Source: Chloranthus sessilifolius
Taxonomy: Eukaryota; Streptophyta; Magnoliopsida; Chloranthales; Chloranthaceae
Assembly (NCBI GenBank): GCA_021018995.1
Contig: CM037589.1
Location: 8,447,001 to 8,511,000 of the forward strand
Reading direction: 5' to 3'
Length of the DNA stretch: 64,000 bases
Of this stretch, positions 43,951-62,960 are shown one piece after another. Below the pieces are notes generated by a model, which was given only the letters and a program-made list of their open reading frames with translations, ran no database searches and was not told the DNA's origin. Position numbers and translations under genes: made by a program. The first letter of the stretch is position 1. Every line of letters starts with the position of its first letter.

Positions 43951-46466
43951 TCACGGGGTCACTCTTCCAGCAGTGTCGGCTCGTGCGGCACCTAACGCTT
44001 GGTGTGCTAAGTCAACCTATCTCTGATACTAACTGTCATGGGGAGTCTTTCGACGCGCCATCAACCCAATTTCTTTCATCTGCTCTGATACCACCCGCCT
44101 AGAGGACGAAAACTCCCCCTCGTGATTACCTTCTTTCTAAGGCCTACCATCCGATAAATCGTGCCTCTTACGACACGCTCGACTGCACCACTATTTTATA
44201 CTTGGCCTGCTCAAGCTTCACCCTATGCACTGCACTAATACCTCACTTCGCAACAGTATTAGCCTGTAACTCCCCATGCCATCATATCTTGCTCGCATAT
44301 CGAACCAAGCCCACAGCTGTGTGCCTACCTCATACTGCCATGCTCAACGGAGTCCCACGCAGCCCTCATGTTGTTTTTCTCTACTGAGTCCCACACAGTG
44401 CTCGCGAAGTTGCCCAGCCGTATGCATCGCGACGCGTAGTCCGAAGCCAAACTTCAACCTCACCTTGAGTGTCACACGGCATCGTTGCATCGACGTCCTA
44501 GGCTCACCCTTTCAAGCTTAGGAGACACTTTGCGCCCGCCCCGTGTGGGTGAAAGGAATTCTCCAACACCTCTCCCACATAGATGGTCCAAACACCATCT
44601 ATGGGTAAATAACTAATGGACCTCAAACACATTGGTTTGATATACCCCCATGGCATACGTCTTCTGCCCGTGACACACAATGTCAAGTCCTAACTATCAC
44701 GCCCATGACTCCCCGCATCGTCTTCTCCTGCGACCGTGTGTCGCGACCACAGCAGCACGACCACATCGTGAGGCCCTCTTGGCCCCAGGTCACGTGTCCT
44801 CCTGGCATCACATGCCGTTCCTTTCCGACACGAAGATGTTGCGTGCCCTCTTGGCACTACATCGCGTGCCCCATGCACCAAAGTCGCCATTGCTTCTATG
44901 CGAAGTACAAGCGACTCGAGTGGCGCTACGGATGGTCCGAGTAGCTACGTTGCGTACCTCCGTCACATCCTCCTCCATTCAAAATCGCCAACGTCCTCGT
45001 TGATGCGAAGACACTTCTTAATCTTGAATGTACCCTCACTAGATGTTGTAGTCCTTAAACTCCCAGTCTTCACTACACGCCATTGATGCCTTGCGGCCTC
45101 ATGATAAAGCAAATATTCGCTCATCAAATTTAGCTTTCGCAACACCTCGGTATCTTGACCTTTTCTTCACCCCTTTGTTCTCAAGCTTTCTTTCGGTTCG
45201 TGTTAGGTCTCCACCTCATAACTAGCTTGGGGAAGTCGCGTGCCCTCTTGGCATCACATCGCGTGTCCTGTTGGCACCAATTAGTTCATTAGTATCATCC
45301 CTTTTAGATCGAACTTGGCTCTGATACTAAATGTCACGGGGTCACTCTTCCAGCAGTATCGGCCCGTGTGGCACCTAACATCCGGTGCACTACGTCAGCT
45401 TATCTCTGATACCAATTGTCACGGGGGGTCCTTCGACGCGCCATCAACCCGCGCGGTGCTTCGCTACCACATGCAACGAAGCCAACCAATCTCTTTTATC
45501 AGCTCTGATACCACCCGCCTAGAGGACGAGAACTCCCCCTCGTGGTTACCTTCTTTTCAAGACCTACCATCCGATAAATCGTGCCCCTTACGAAACGCTC
45601 GATTGCACCACTGTTTCATACTTGGCATGCTCAAGCTTCACCCTGTGCACTGCACTAGTACCTTGCTTCACAACAGTATTGACATGTAGCTCCCCATGTC
45701 ATCATGTCTTGCTCGCATACCGAACCAAGCCCACAATTGTGTGTCTATCTCATGCCACCGTACTCAACAGAGTCCCATGTTGCCCTCATGCTGTCGTACT
45801 CTATTGAGTCTCACGCAGCGCTCGTAAAGTTGCCCAGCCGTATGCACCGCGACGCGTAGTCCGGGGCGATACTTCAACCTCACCTTGAGTGCCATACGAT
45901 ATCACTACGTCGACGTCCTAGGCCCACCCTTTCAAGCCTATGAGACACTTGCGACTCCTCTGGTAACGCAAGACCCCGTGTGGGTGGAAGACATTCTCCA
46001 ACACCTCTCCCACACAGATAGTTCAAACACCATCTATGGGTAAACAACTAAAGGACCTCACACACGTTAGTTTGACCTACTCCCATGGCACACGCCTTCT
46101 GCCCGTGGCATACAGTGTCAAATCTCAACCATCACGCCCGTGACTCTCCGCATCATCTTTCCCTGCGACCGTGTCGCGACTACAGCAGCACGATCACGTC
46201 ACGAGGCCCTCCTGACCCTATGTCGCGTGCCCTCCTGACACTACATGTCGTGTCGTCCCGACACGAATATGTCGCATGCCTTCTTGCCACGACATCGCGT
46301 ACCCCAGGCACCAAGTCACCACTCTCTCTACACGGAGTACAAGCGGCTCGAGTAGCGCTACGGATGACTCAGGTAGCTATATTGCGTATCTCCATCTCAA
46401 CACGACCCGATGGGCACGCACACCGAGGCGTACTGTTCAAAGGACAAAATTTTTTAGGACATTACA
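43949..46466 (-). mobile_element. GC-rich LTR-type repeat pair, non-coding
   Basis: TGTCACGGGGTCACTCTTCC starts at about 43949 and again at about 45331. Each is followed by about 1 kb of strongly similar sequence (for example CACCCGCCTAGAGGACGA and GTGCACTGCACTA). Before the second copy lies GGCTCTGATACTAAA, the complement of an initiator-tRNA-type primer site. The element is therefore probably in minus orientation, with its 5' LTR on the right (45331-about 46466) and only about 370 bp of interior. More CTCTGATACC sites inside each copy suggest internal duplication. The base composition is much more GC-rich than its surroundings. Confidence 0.55.
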
Positions 46467-46541
46467 ATAACAATGTCTATAGTGATTTATAAACTAAACC
46501 AATCCACTTCCTCTTTGTCCCCGTTTTGAGGGTGTTTAATT

Positions 46542-46970
46542 ATTCGGTACCAGTATTTGCATTCCAAGATTTAGTCTCCACAATTGATGGTTCCATTGTT
46601 ATCGTAGTTGACTCTCTTGAATCGGATAATGGAGATTATTTTCCATCCCAATATTTCACAAAATAGATTTTGAGATAATGACCCATCATTTTCCATCCCA
46701 ATATTTCACAAAATAGATTTTGAGATAATGATCTAATCATCAGACGATCAAATGTTGATCGTCATCATGGCATACTATGAGAAGAGTTCTCGAGTCACTT
46801 TTTGGGATGTGTACCAAGTGAAATCAACATGTGACCGTACATGGTCGATTATCTTAGGATCGATTATATGAAAGAGTGAGAAGAAGGAAGATCTTCATCA
46901 TCTGATTCAAGGCAGTCAACGATATTAAAGGTGGAATCATCAATTACAAAGACTGAATCTTTGGTCATTT
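46542..46970. mobile_element. Hairpin MITE (CCAAAGATTCAGTCTC family), copy 1
   Basis: The left GGTACCAGTATTTGCATTCC then AAGATTTAGTCTCC pairs with the right AGACTGAATCTTTGGTCAT. It includes a 50-bp tandem duplication (46637-46686, 46687-46736) with TTTTCCATCCCAATATTTCA. A relative is at 61067-61460. Confidence 0.6.
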
Positions 46971-47150
46971 CATCAAGCTCTAAGCTGCTATTAGGAGAAC
47001 GACCCAAACAGGAAGCGAATCAATCTCCTCCCACAGAGAGGTTAAAATCAGTTTGTCACAGACTAATAAGACTTTGGGCTCGAGATCCCTGCACAACATA
47101 GCCTTAGGTGTGGCGGTCCATATTTTTACAAGACAGTGTTATATAGACGA

Positions 47151-47285
47151 CGGATTTTATAATGTGCAGGCAGCTGATGTGATGAGGCACAATTGGCTGC
47201 AAGTATGATTGGCTCAATTAATGTAAGTAGGTGCAGCTAGTCACATTAGCTGCCTGCACTTTATATTAAAATAATCTTTCCTATG
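47151..47285. mobile_element. Short MITE (AAAGTGCAGGC family), copy 3
   Basis: ATGTGCAGGCAGCTGATGTG at the left pairs with CACATTAGCTGCCTGCACTT at the right. About 430 bp upstream of the second GST start. Confidence 0.65.
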
Positions 47286-47572
47286 TTTATAATTTTTCAT
47301 AATTTTATTCCTAGATAATCTTAAACGGTAGACAATTTTCAAGACAGCATATGTGGCGGGAGCCGCCGGACGTGACTGGCTGCATACACAGTTGGGGCCC
47401 AAGAAATACAGGCAGTCACGTTCCACCACCAAAGTTGTCTTGCAAAATTATCCATCAAAATTTGTTTGCGAATATTTTGACGCACTCGATGACGTTCTTT
47501 TGGAAGAACGTAGAAAATGTTCAACCGTAAACGCGTGAAGTACTTAAAATCGCGGGACAGGCCTAATCAAAG

Positions 47573-47583
47573 GGCTATATGTA
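47573..47583 (+). promoter_or_regulatory. TATA box of second GST gene
   Basis: GGGCTATATGTATC lies about 135 bp before the ATG. It is followed by CTCGCAACCCAAAATAC, which resembles ACGCAATCCAAAAAAG below the TATA element of the first gene. Confidence 0.55.
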
Positions 47584-47637
47584 TCTTGTTCTATTCCTCG
47601 CAACCCAAAATACTGTCACCAATTGTTCTTTTGTTAA

Positions 47638-53283
<5,646 letters not shown>

Positions 53284-53408
53284 AGGGAGGGAAAGAAGCT
53301 CAAAATCATGGAGGCAGATATGTGAATTTAGTATTTTGTTCCTCTTTTTGCTTTAGTTTAGTTATGCATATGGGTCTATCTGGTCCTCTGTAATGACACC
53401 TTAGGATG

Positions 53409-53593
53409 GGTCAAAAAATTGGGAGATCGGTATGTATGGTCCAGCTCCAAAATCGATACATATGGGACGATACATTAGCATGTATCATCCGGTATATTGA
53501 CATTTTGTATGGGAGGCACTGGTACGATACCTTAATGTACCGTATCGGTGACTCCCAAAATCAATACGTATTGGTATCGTCTGAAATTTTGAC
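53409..53593. mobile_element. Short hairpin MITE, cgatac type
   Basis: GGGTCAAAAAATTGGG at the left and AAATTTTGACCC at the right. The interior is full of GATAC/GTATC motifs. It begins about 125 bp after the GST 2 stop. Confidence 0.5.
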
Positions 53594-55246
53594 CCATGCT
53601 TTAGGGTGTGGGTTATGACAATTTTAGGTTGCCATTGCTGTGCTCTCTCTGTCTTCTTTTTTTTTTGCTTCTTGGCATGCTTGTATCTCTATCTGGTCGT
53701 CTGTGATAACTTCAGGGTGAGGTTTGGCAATATTATGTTGCCACTATCTCCTCTGGTAGGCCCAGTGTGGCAAGTCATTTGAACAATACTTTTTAAGGGG
53801 AAAATGGTACGTGAAAAGCATATTTTACCAGAAAATTATAATGAGAGGATCTCAAACAGCTAACCAACAATGGACTGGGACTGCTTATGTCGCTGGCCCG
53901 GTCTGCATTGTTGGGACCCACTGCGCTTGTAGAGCGCTACGTAAGTGGTCCGTTGAATGCCTATTTCACCCAAGGACCAAGCCACCACTAGTTGAAATGG
54001 TGGTGTGTTGAGAAGTTGTCCAATGTTGTTTCTCACACAACACTCTTTTAACATACGGGATAGACTCTTTTAAGAAGCAACATGTGACACGCTCCTTTAT
54101 AATACTTCAAAAGTGCTTTTTGGAAAAAGGTTGCTAAGCAGGGCCTTAGCTTTTGTGGAAGAGTTTCTCTTTACAATAAACCCTAGCATGAGCCCACTAA
54201 GTCCACCCTTACGATTAAACTGTGGGAAACAGAGAGAGATCCTCCTACCCATCGGTCATGTTAATAAATTGGAAATTTACACTTTCGGCATGTATATATA
54301 CTTTTTTGAAGAAGTGGCCCTATAGTTTTAAGCCTTGCAAGATAGGGACGCTCTTAACTAAGCCTATTTGGCAAGCCCATGCCAAACGATCAAAATATAG
54401 GCCCCATTGAAAGTTTAAAAAATAAACATATACTTTCCATAGGCAAGTAAAAGAAAATAATTTCATAGTTCATTTTTAAGGAACTAATCTGCTACTGCAC
54501 GAGAGGCGGGTTGAGGTGAAACTTGGTTGTTTTCAATCTATTCTTAAGTCGAGTATTTATAACAAAATGAGATCCCAAATGAAAAAGCTCCTCCCAATTG
54601 ACAAAAGAAAACAAAACAAATCTCTCTCTCTATATATAAGTTGGTTCCTTAAGACGTGGTTGTAAGGTTGAATCCTACGATATGGCTAGTTGGGTACCTT
54701 GTGACATCCACTCCGAGGTTTGTGTGCTATAGCAAGTTGCTCAAAGTCAAGCTTATGCCATCTAGAAAAAAAATTAGTAAAGGATGCTTTTCGACCAGTG
54801 AATATTAGGTCAGAGTTGGAAAATATTCTATGCATCATGTTTGTTTGGCAAACAGCCATATTTTACAAAAAAGGTAAAGAAAAAAATTTCTTTTTCTAAT
54901 CTGGCAGTGGATCGGCAGACTAATGACTTTGCACATGATGATTCTACAAATGTTTCAATGAGTTTCACATTGGGTTTGCGTCCGCATTTTGGTCATTTGA
55001 GAGTGATTTGGCTCGGAGCCACCTATGGGTCCACTTTCACAGAAGGAGAACTATAACGTTGGAAAGTGACAAATTCGGTCTCAAATATACGCCGATTTGA
55101 TTGTGGCCATTGACATTTTTTTTTTGAGAAGAAACTGTCATTGACATGGTATCCAAACCCCACCCAAGTCCCAACACACTATACTACGTGAAGAGATTGA
55201 TGAGATACACAGCAATTAGGCTGTTTTGAACCCTTCTCATAGTCAT
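53594..55246. other. Intergenic, no gene seen
   Basis: No coding family, RNA or clear element boundary found. Short open frames show no recognisable domain. Confidence 0.5.
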
Positions 55247-55425
55247 ATTAGCCGATATGTATCGGGTTAGGTCCCTTCCAAATACAGATATACCCTCGAT
55301 TTTATGTAAAATCAAATATCAAGTCAAACTTGTTAAATATCAGACCATTTTCAATTATATCAGTAGATACGTATCTGATATTACTTGGATAAAATACCAA
55401 AATTAGCTTTTTTACAATTTTTGTA

Positions 55426-55499
<74 letters not shown>

Positions 55500-56235
55500 A
55501 TTATTTTAGAAATTAAAAAAGGTGCTTGAACATCAGACATTAAATCCTTGCTCATAGTAGCCTGTCCCACAATAAGAAGTTCGGATGTGGGCTAAATTGG
55601 TTCGGTTGGTAGCCGCTTGCTGATAATGAAAGCGTACAGGTATTTGCAGCGCCGAATACCTGATCCACAATTGATGGTTTCACTGAAGGTATAAAAATCG
55701 GTCGATACAGGTACATATCGGTTTTCAGCTAAACCGATACATATAAGGTATCGCTGTATCGCAGAGCTGCACATCAGACGCTTTCAATTGTCACTTGTCA
55801 CATCTCATAAAACCTATTGGGCATTAAATTTTTGGGTTTGGATTTAGAGTCATTAAGTAATAATGTTGCTATGTATTTTAACTTGTTCAAGATTTTTTTT
55901 ATTTTTGGTATCAGTGTCATCTCTATAGATGAATTTTCTACGCCAAGGTCTGTGCCTCTCCAAACTACCGATATATATATAATCATTACAGTAAGAAAGA
56001 TTGCTTCTTGTTGCACGTTTGGCTGGAGAGAGAAAATGCAAGTTTTCGTCCTTCGGATTTTTCTATAGTCAATATTATATCTTATTATGCATGTAGCTAT
56101 TTTAGATTTTACAAACTAATCAGTTACCGCTATAGGCTGATACATATCAGTATCGGCCAATAGGTATTGACCGATTCATATCGGTCCTCCATGGACCGAT
56201 GCCTGATACCGATTCCGATTTTGATACCTTGCTTT
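55247..56235. repeat. cgatac-rich MITE-like region
   Basis: Both flanks carry CCGATATGTATCGG or CCGATTCATATCGG motifs (55250, 55690-55760, 56150-56215). An (AT)n tract lies at 55431-55494. Probably one or more nested MITEs; ends not fixed. Confidence 0.45.
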
Positions 56236-56747
56236 CACAATTAACACAATTGACTGCCTTCAATCAGACGATAGATATCATTTTTTGTCTCAATCTTTGA
56301 AAAAATGGATCTTGAGATCAGGTCCCACCTATAAGATGATGTCAAATATGGATTCTACGCAGGGCCGGCCTTGGACTAAGGTCAGCCAGGCGGCTGTCTT
56401 GGGCCCCCGATTTTGAGGGGCCCCCCCAAAAAAAATCCACTTTTGAAAATTAGGTTTGAAAAAAAAGAAAAAAGATTTGTATATAAAGGGCCCCCGATTT
56501 CCAGGGGCCCCCAAATCTCCAATGCCTCTCTCCTCTTCTCCTCAAACCCTCTCTCTCTCTGGCCCCTCTCTCCAAACCCTCTCCCCTGCGCCTCTTAGTC
56601 CAGGTTCAAGCGTCTGAGAAGAGAGAGAAAAAAGCAAGAGGGAGGAAAGAGAAATTTTTAGAGAGAAAAAACAAGATAACTTTAGGAAAGAATCGATGGT
56701 TGTTTACCAATGTGAATGGACGTATGAGATATATATACTTATATAGT

Positions 56748-56815
<68 letters not shown>

Positions 56816-57159
56816 AAAAACAAAATTTGAACAAATTGCATCCCCTATATTTTCTCACACACATTACTCAAATTAACCCCAACCTATTAAATAAGGAAAA
56901 CAAATAACATTACCTACAGGTGCTTTAATGTTAAAGAAAGAGGCATAAAAGTAAATTAGTTACATTGCAATAACCGCTCTCTATCACTTCTCCACTATCA
57001 AATCTCTCTCCCTAATTCCACTGAATCCGATAAGCTTCAACTACACTCTAGAAATAGTGTGCCAACTCTATGAACCTTAGGATTCACCGATATTTGGATC
57101 TGCCTATCTTTCATCAAGTGTCTTTAGATAACAAGATCCCCTCAATTTTGAAAAGGGCG

Positions 57160-57560
57160 CAAATACTTGCACACGAGATTTGTACCACTGCACATACTCT
57201 AAAAGGACAGACTTGATATTTTTAACACTTTTTGCCACATGGAACGACCGTTTGATTTGAAGGCCATGGTGTAAAGATCTGTTGGTATCAAAGATTCGCA
57301 TGAAACAAGATCTCTACCATGTGATTAAGGACATTCAAAGCTCACCATCTTAGTCAATAGTTGACTATGTTGTACCAGATGATAGGGATCATGTTTTGTG
57401 CCAATCTTTAACGCCAAAGATCTTTATATCATAGCCTTCAAATTAGATGGCTTAGATGGTGTTTCAAGCGGTACAAGTCCCAAAATTATCAAGTCTTTCT
57501 TTTTAATCATGTGTAATGGAACAAATCTCTGTGTCCAAGTAGTTGCTCCCTTTGAAAAAA
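57160..57560. mobile_element. Hairpin MITE (ACTTGNACACNAGATT family)
   Basis: The left TACTTGCACACGAGATTTGT pairs with the right CAAATCTCTGTGTCCAAGTA. The interior pairs GATTTGAAGGCCATGGTGTA with TATCATAGCCTTCAAATTAG. Confidence 0.65.
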
Positions 57561-58026
57561 CAATAGCGGTTTAAGCGAGCTAATATACTGTAATGGTGTG
57601 AGCCGTATGACACAAAAATTATGCCAGTCACATGGAATTAAAGCTTTCAATGGGCCGGGTTAGGGACGGGCCACCCCAAAAGCTAGCCCGGCCCTAGCGT
57701 AGGCGGGCTTTGATATTCTCACCCCCAGCTCTAACTTAGGCAGGTTGGGGCTGGCTCTGGTTGGGTTTTGGGCTTCATTAGTTATTGATATTTTATCTAA
57801 TTTTTTTATAATTTTTTTTTTCATTTCTAATTTTTTATTATTATTAAATCTAGAGAAAAATATTTCAAATGAAGGCAAAGAAAATCTTAAGACCTCCCTT
57901 TATAAATATTTAAATTACTAAAATATCCTTAAAACTATCTATCATATAAATGTAATGGTAATATTGAGTGCTATTTTACTAATTTGATTTTAAATAGTAC
58001 AATATAGTTTATGAAAAATTATAAAC

Positions 58027-58126
58027 GTAGGACAGATTTGTTGAGGATAAAGTGTAGGCGGCTGATGTGGAGCGACGCTGCACCGACCTGCATTAATTGA
58101 GTCCCACCGTACGCATTATTTGTCCA
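58027..58126. mobile_element. Short MITE (AAAGTGCAGGC family), copy 4, degraded
   Basis: GACAGATTTGTTGAGGATAA then AGTGTAGGCGGCTGATGTGG. The right half is shorter and ends ATTATTTGTCC. It lies inside the hAT-type element. Confidence 0.5.
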
Positions 58127-58493
58127 AAAAAATTATGACAAATTTTTTATATATTATAAAATAGTATGAAACAGGGGCCCCATTTTAAGAACTCGCCTTG
58201 GGCCCCCAAAATGTCAGAACCGGCCCTGATTCCACGTAATACACATCCCCAAAAGTGACTTGAAAATCCTTCTCATTGTAGGTCATGATCATAGGTGGAT
58301 CATGGTCTCAAGATCTTTAAAATGGACAAAAAAATTCATCAATAAAAATACAATGGACTAAAAAGATTATGTAATTGGGAAGGTCTAAACGTTCTCATCT
58401 TTTTAGAATATTTATGGGAGAAAACTACTTTATCAAAAGTTGGTTTTCACCCATCCTTCGACATGATTAAATTGGCGCGATTTGTCCGCTACA

Positions 58494-58746
58494 TAGGGTT
58501 GTGAAGGGGTCGGGTGTTGGGCAGGAGGCATATGACTTGACCTTCTTCGGCTCGGCTCAGGTCATGTATTTGCCAAGTTTTTGGTCGGGTCCGGTCGGGT
58601 CAGGTTGAATTGAGTGCACCATCTGGTCGGGTTGACTTGAATGCACCACGGGTCAGGGTCGGGTGCACTACCTGGTCAGTCGGGGGGTTTGCAAAGCTCT
58701 TATTGGGTAGTCAAAATTTTGATCCAACCCGATTCGTTGACAGCCC
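58494..58746. mobile_element. hAT-type MITE, GGGTCGGGT class
   Basis: TAGGGTTGTGAAGGGGTCGG at the left and the complement TGGGGCTGTCAACGAATCGG at the right. GC-rich middle with GGTCGGGTCAGG. No clean target duplication. Confidence 0.55.
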
Positions 58747-61066
58747 CACCTGCTAAATCACGCACAAACATGATTTTACATGGCCAAGGATGTAGCCAGG
58801 AATTTTTATTAGTGGGCTACAAATGATATATAATGTTAGTAGTTATTTTATCATCGATTTGAGGGCTTTTACATCATAGATTTGGGGGCTTATATACAAA
58901 CGAAGGTATATAAGACGCATGCGTCATAGACACTCTAGATTTAAATGGGGGCTTGAGCCTCCAAATCCTTCAATGTAGCTACGGCACTTAACATGATAAA
59001 GGGGAGACTGCGCTTGGGTGCACAGGATGACTCGTGATCTTGGTCGCATTTTCACATGCCACATGACAGGATCAACCCAAAACAACTCCCATTTTGAGTT
59101 GATCAACCCTGGGACATGTGATTTAAAAAATATATTTGTTTTTTGGATAGCTTTCAATACACCAATCGAATCTTGATGGGCACCTACACATAAAACAATT
59201 GATTGCTTTAAATCAGATGATAGAGACCGTGATTCGCTCTGATCTTCTACTAAAGGGTTCTTGAGCTCATGACTCACGTATCATACAATCAGATTTTAAT
59301 TCCACATGTTACAAATCTAAAAAGCGTATACCTAAAGTCAAGTTTGCTCAAACTTGACTCTACGGCTACATTTTGGGATTTGTAACACAGAATCAAAATG
59401 TGACCCCGGCCCTGCGGCAGGGCCCACAAAGTGGCCGCCTCGGGCACCGAATTTTTTAGGCCCCCTTACGAAACAGGTCTTCAAGAATGAAGGGCCCAAA
59501 AAATTTAAAAAAATTATTAGGAGTCCCATTTAGGTTCCAGGGCCCCAACAATCAAGCAAGACAAAGTTGTTTTGTTTTAGGAAGGGATGGTGGTAGCTTA
59601 CTCCAGAAGCTACAAAAGTACGTTTTTTAAGGGACTAATAAAAGTGCACGTGCCTTGTACGTATTGTTAAATTATATATTTTTTTAAATTAATCCGTCTA
59701 TCTTAAATATGTGACAACTTATTGTAAATTTTAAAATTTTTATTTCTAAGTAAAAATTGTATAATTCATCTTATCAAACTTTATCATATTTTACTATATC
59801 GTAGACATTGAATATAAAATTAATGTTCACATGATTCTAACTATCAAATCAAACATTTTGAATGTCTAGCATAGACTACAGCTTAATATATGAAATGAGC
59901 AAGAAGATTTTGTGAAATCATTGGCTTGTCATTGGGTACTCAGGTTTTGATTCCATTTGTTACATATAGTGAAATAAAATATGGTGAAAAAAAAAAAAAA
60001 TTAACATAGCAGCTTTTAGGTGCACATAAATTTCCTTATTTTCTTTTCTTTTACTTAAATATGATAGAAAAAATTGAATGTTGATGACCTCAAGATCCCT
60101 TGTGAGGAGGATTGGATAAAAAAAGATCCTAGTAAAAATGCACGGATTGTTTTTTTCTTAGTTAAATAAATCCATCTTTCTTAAAACTAAGACAACCTAT
60201 CTTAAATTGTAGAGGATCTCCTTGTATGATTCAAAATAGTCAATTTTTTGCATGAATGTCCTCAAAGATTGGGTGGGTGCAAATGAAAGTACCTTTAAAA
60301 ATTTTGTTCATGAGAAGATTTCAAACTTTCCATCAAAACATCTTAAGTTGACATTTGATCATATCCTACTTTAACTTTTTATTTTCAGCTTAGATTGGAC
60401 GATTAGGATTAGTTACCACTTAACCTCGACTTGACTTCTAACTAGAAGACCCGATCCAATAAAAACCCCGTATTTTCCATGATTTTTATATGTAAATGTA
60501 GCCAGATACTATGGACCAAGTAACTTACCTGGTCCCACAGTAATTTTAAATCACGTGGTATCCAATCTCATGATAGTCATGGATAGGAACGGCTCAATGA
60601 TCATACTATTTTATGAACAAAAATTAAAATATCAAATATTAAACTGTATAGTCAATAGCGTCAATTGTGTTGAGACATGAACATTAAAACTAATTGTGAT
60701 TTTACAGCTTATTTAATATGCAATTTACTCTTTTGAGCGCATAGTTTTATATTTTTTATTTAATAAAAAAAATTAGCGCAAAAATACTTATATCATTTGA
60801 TTCAATGCAGTCAATTATTGAATTAGATAATGGAATTTGAGTGCATTGAACTTTTTTTTGTAAACTGCTTGATTTGATTGCATTGAACCTTATTGTAAAC
60901 TGCTTGATTCCTGGCAATACTTTTCGCCAAAGATCTCTATATTATAGCTTTCAAATCAAACGGATCTTATGGTGTTTCACATGACACAAGTCCCTACAAT
61001 ACTAAGTATTTGTTTTGACTATGTCCAAGGGCCAACTTCCGATGTGCAAATAATGGCTCCCAAATC
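58747..61066. other. Intergenic, hairpin-MITE remnants
   Basis: 59395-59550 has GGCCCTGCGGCAGGGCC and CAGGGCCCC, like the ends of the element at 56360. 60800-61060 repeats the GCCAAAGATCTCTATATTAT, CTTTCAAATCAAACGG and TGGTGTTTCACATG phrases of the hairpin families. No gene seen. Confidence 0.5.
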
Positions 61067-61460
61067 ATTGGGTATGGTATTTACAACCAAAGATTCAGTC
61101 TCTGTAATAAGTCGTTAAAGGCATTGATTGCTTCGAATAAGACGATGGAGATCTTTTTCCATCAAACTCTTTTACAAAATAGATCTTGAGATCATGGATT
61201 ACCTTTTAGACGATCAGATGTTGATTCAACCAGGAACCCATCCCCACACTTGACACAAGACCTCTTCTCATGGTATGTCATGATCATGGTCAAATGTGAA
61301 AATTTGCGAGCGTAATTATGATATGATTGTTTGACAGGTGGGACATGATTTGAAGATCTATTTTTTGCAAAGTTTGGAAGAAAACGATCTCCATCGTCTG
61401 ATTCAAGGAAGTCAGTATTAAAGAGACTTGAATCTTTGGTTGTAAATATTGGTACCCAAT
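61067..61460. mobile_element. Hairpin MITE (CCAAAGATTCAGTCTC family), copy 2
   Basis: ATTGGGTATGGTATTTACAA with CCAAAGATTCAGTCTCT at the left. The near-complement at the right runs from AGAGACTTGAATCTTTGG to GGTACCCAAT. The interior is self-complementary (ACGATGGAGATCTTTTTCCA against AAAACGATCTCCATCGTCTG). Confidence 0.75.
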
Positions 61461-61569
61461 ACCAATTCCCTAGACTTGAAGGGCACTTTTACATTCGGTT
61501 TAATTGATCTTAAAAGAGGATGAAAGCTCAAGTTGTCCCAATTATTTTATGGAGCTACAACTTGCACAC

Positions 61570-62180
61570 GAGATTACCGTGACACTCATTAAAAAGAGAG
61601 AATTTGATATTTTGGGCTGTGGGCCACATGGAACACCCTTTAAGTGGTCGGATTTGAAGATCATGATGTAAAGATAATTGAGGTAAAAAATTAGCCCAAA
61701 ACGTGAGCTCTATCATCTTATTCAATACAGTCAAAGAATGTCATCTGATTTAATTGTTGACTCTCACAAATTAGATGATAGAGATTATTTTTTGAGCCAA
61801 CTTTTTTTCTCAAAGATCTGTACGTCATGTTCTTCAAATAAGAGGGCTTAGATGGTGTTCAATGTGTCACTTACTTTGGATCTGATGATGGAGATTTTGT
61901 TTCACCCCGATCTTCTACACAATGGATCTTGAGATCATGTAGCACCTGTCGGACAATCAATTTTTCATTCACATGTCAAAGATGCCCAAAAAAGGATCTT
62001 GAATCCCTATAGAAGATCACGCTATTTTAAGGCCATATTTTGGGGATCTTTGCCATGCAAAATAAAAAACTGATCGTCTGATAGGTTAAATATGATCTCA
62101 AAATCCTTTGTGTGGAAGATCGAGGTGAAACACGATTTCTATCATCTTATTTGAACCAATCAATGGGTTTTAAGAAGTCT
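61570..62180. repeat. Two adjacent hairpin repeats, one truncated
   Basis: 61570-61890 matches the ACTTGNACAC family but lacks its right terminus. 61868-62180 pairs GATGATGGAGATTTTGTTTC with AAACACGATTTCTATCATCT and carries GGATCTTGAGATCATG against TATGATCTCAAAATCC. Similar to 17810-18125. Confidence 0.6.
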
Positions 62181-62960
62181 CTCATGTAACAAAAAATTAG
62201 AATGAATTTGATCCGACCCAATCAATGGGTTTTAAGAGGTCTCCGATGTAGCAGCCTTTTTTTCATCGGTATTTTGTTAGAATAAGAGTTAATCTTTATT
62301 TAGGATTTGCTGAAATTAGAATGAATCTTTATTTCTATTTTAATTTAAGAACCTGGTAGGATAAGTTCGGGATTCTACTTTAATGGTGCATGAAAATGTT
62401 GGAATCCCATCGAACCTTAATTGCTTTAGATTAGATGATAGAGATCATTTTCCCTCCGATCTTCCACGTAAGGGATCTTCAGGCCATGATTATCAAACAG
62501 TCATTTTTTATTCCACATGTCACATATCTCAAGAAAATAGTAGGTTATCAAATAGGGTTAGAATATTTGTCATTAGTATTTTTGAAAATTTTCATATTGA
62601 AAAGTGTGAAAACAAACAACCTTTTATAAGATGAGTCGCATTTCCGTTCTTAAGATTATGGTAACTTTGTTTAGGCAGTGGACAATCCTATTTAAGAATT
62701 TTATTTCAATTTTAAAACAGAGCTTAACTATTTTAAAGGGCCGAGATTCGAGAATCTAATTAAAGTCGTAAAAAAAAAGGCGTGCAAAAAATTAAGGAGA
62801 TAAGATATAAGGGTGAAAATGAGATTTTAGGGGTAGGGACATTTTAGGCATAGAAAAATGACAAAAACTATTTTTACTTTTATATGGTAGTAAGGATAAT
62901 AGCTCTAACCGACATTTAAACACAAAACGTTGCTTAAATTAAATTATGTTATACCATTAA

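Larger units (their letters stand above)
56352..58236. mobile_element. Nested hAT-type element with 8-bp target duplication (element 56360-58228)
   Basis: Ends CAGGGCCGGCCTTGG and the complement CAGGGCCGGTTCTGA, flanked by ATTCTACG (56352-56359) and ATTCCACG (58229-58236). Inside are an (AT)n block (about 56750-56812), a hairpin MITE (57160-57560), a truncated GC-rich hAT MITE arm (57640-58010) and a short MITE (58027-58126). No coding sequence. Confidence 0.75.

Noticed and set aside
44680-45003. Overlapping open frames in the GC-rich repeat
   Set aside because: Composition-driven; the repeat copy at 46085-46492 does not conserve the reading frame, and no domain is seen.
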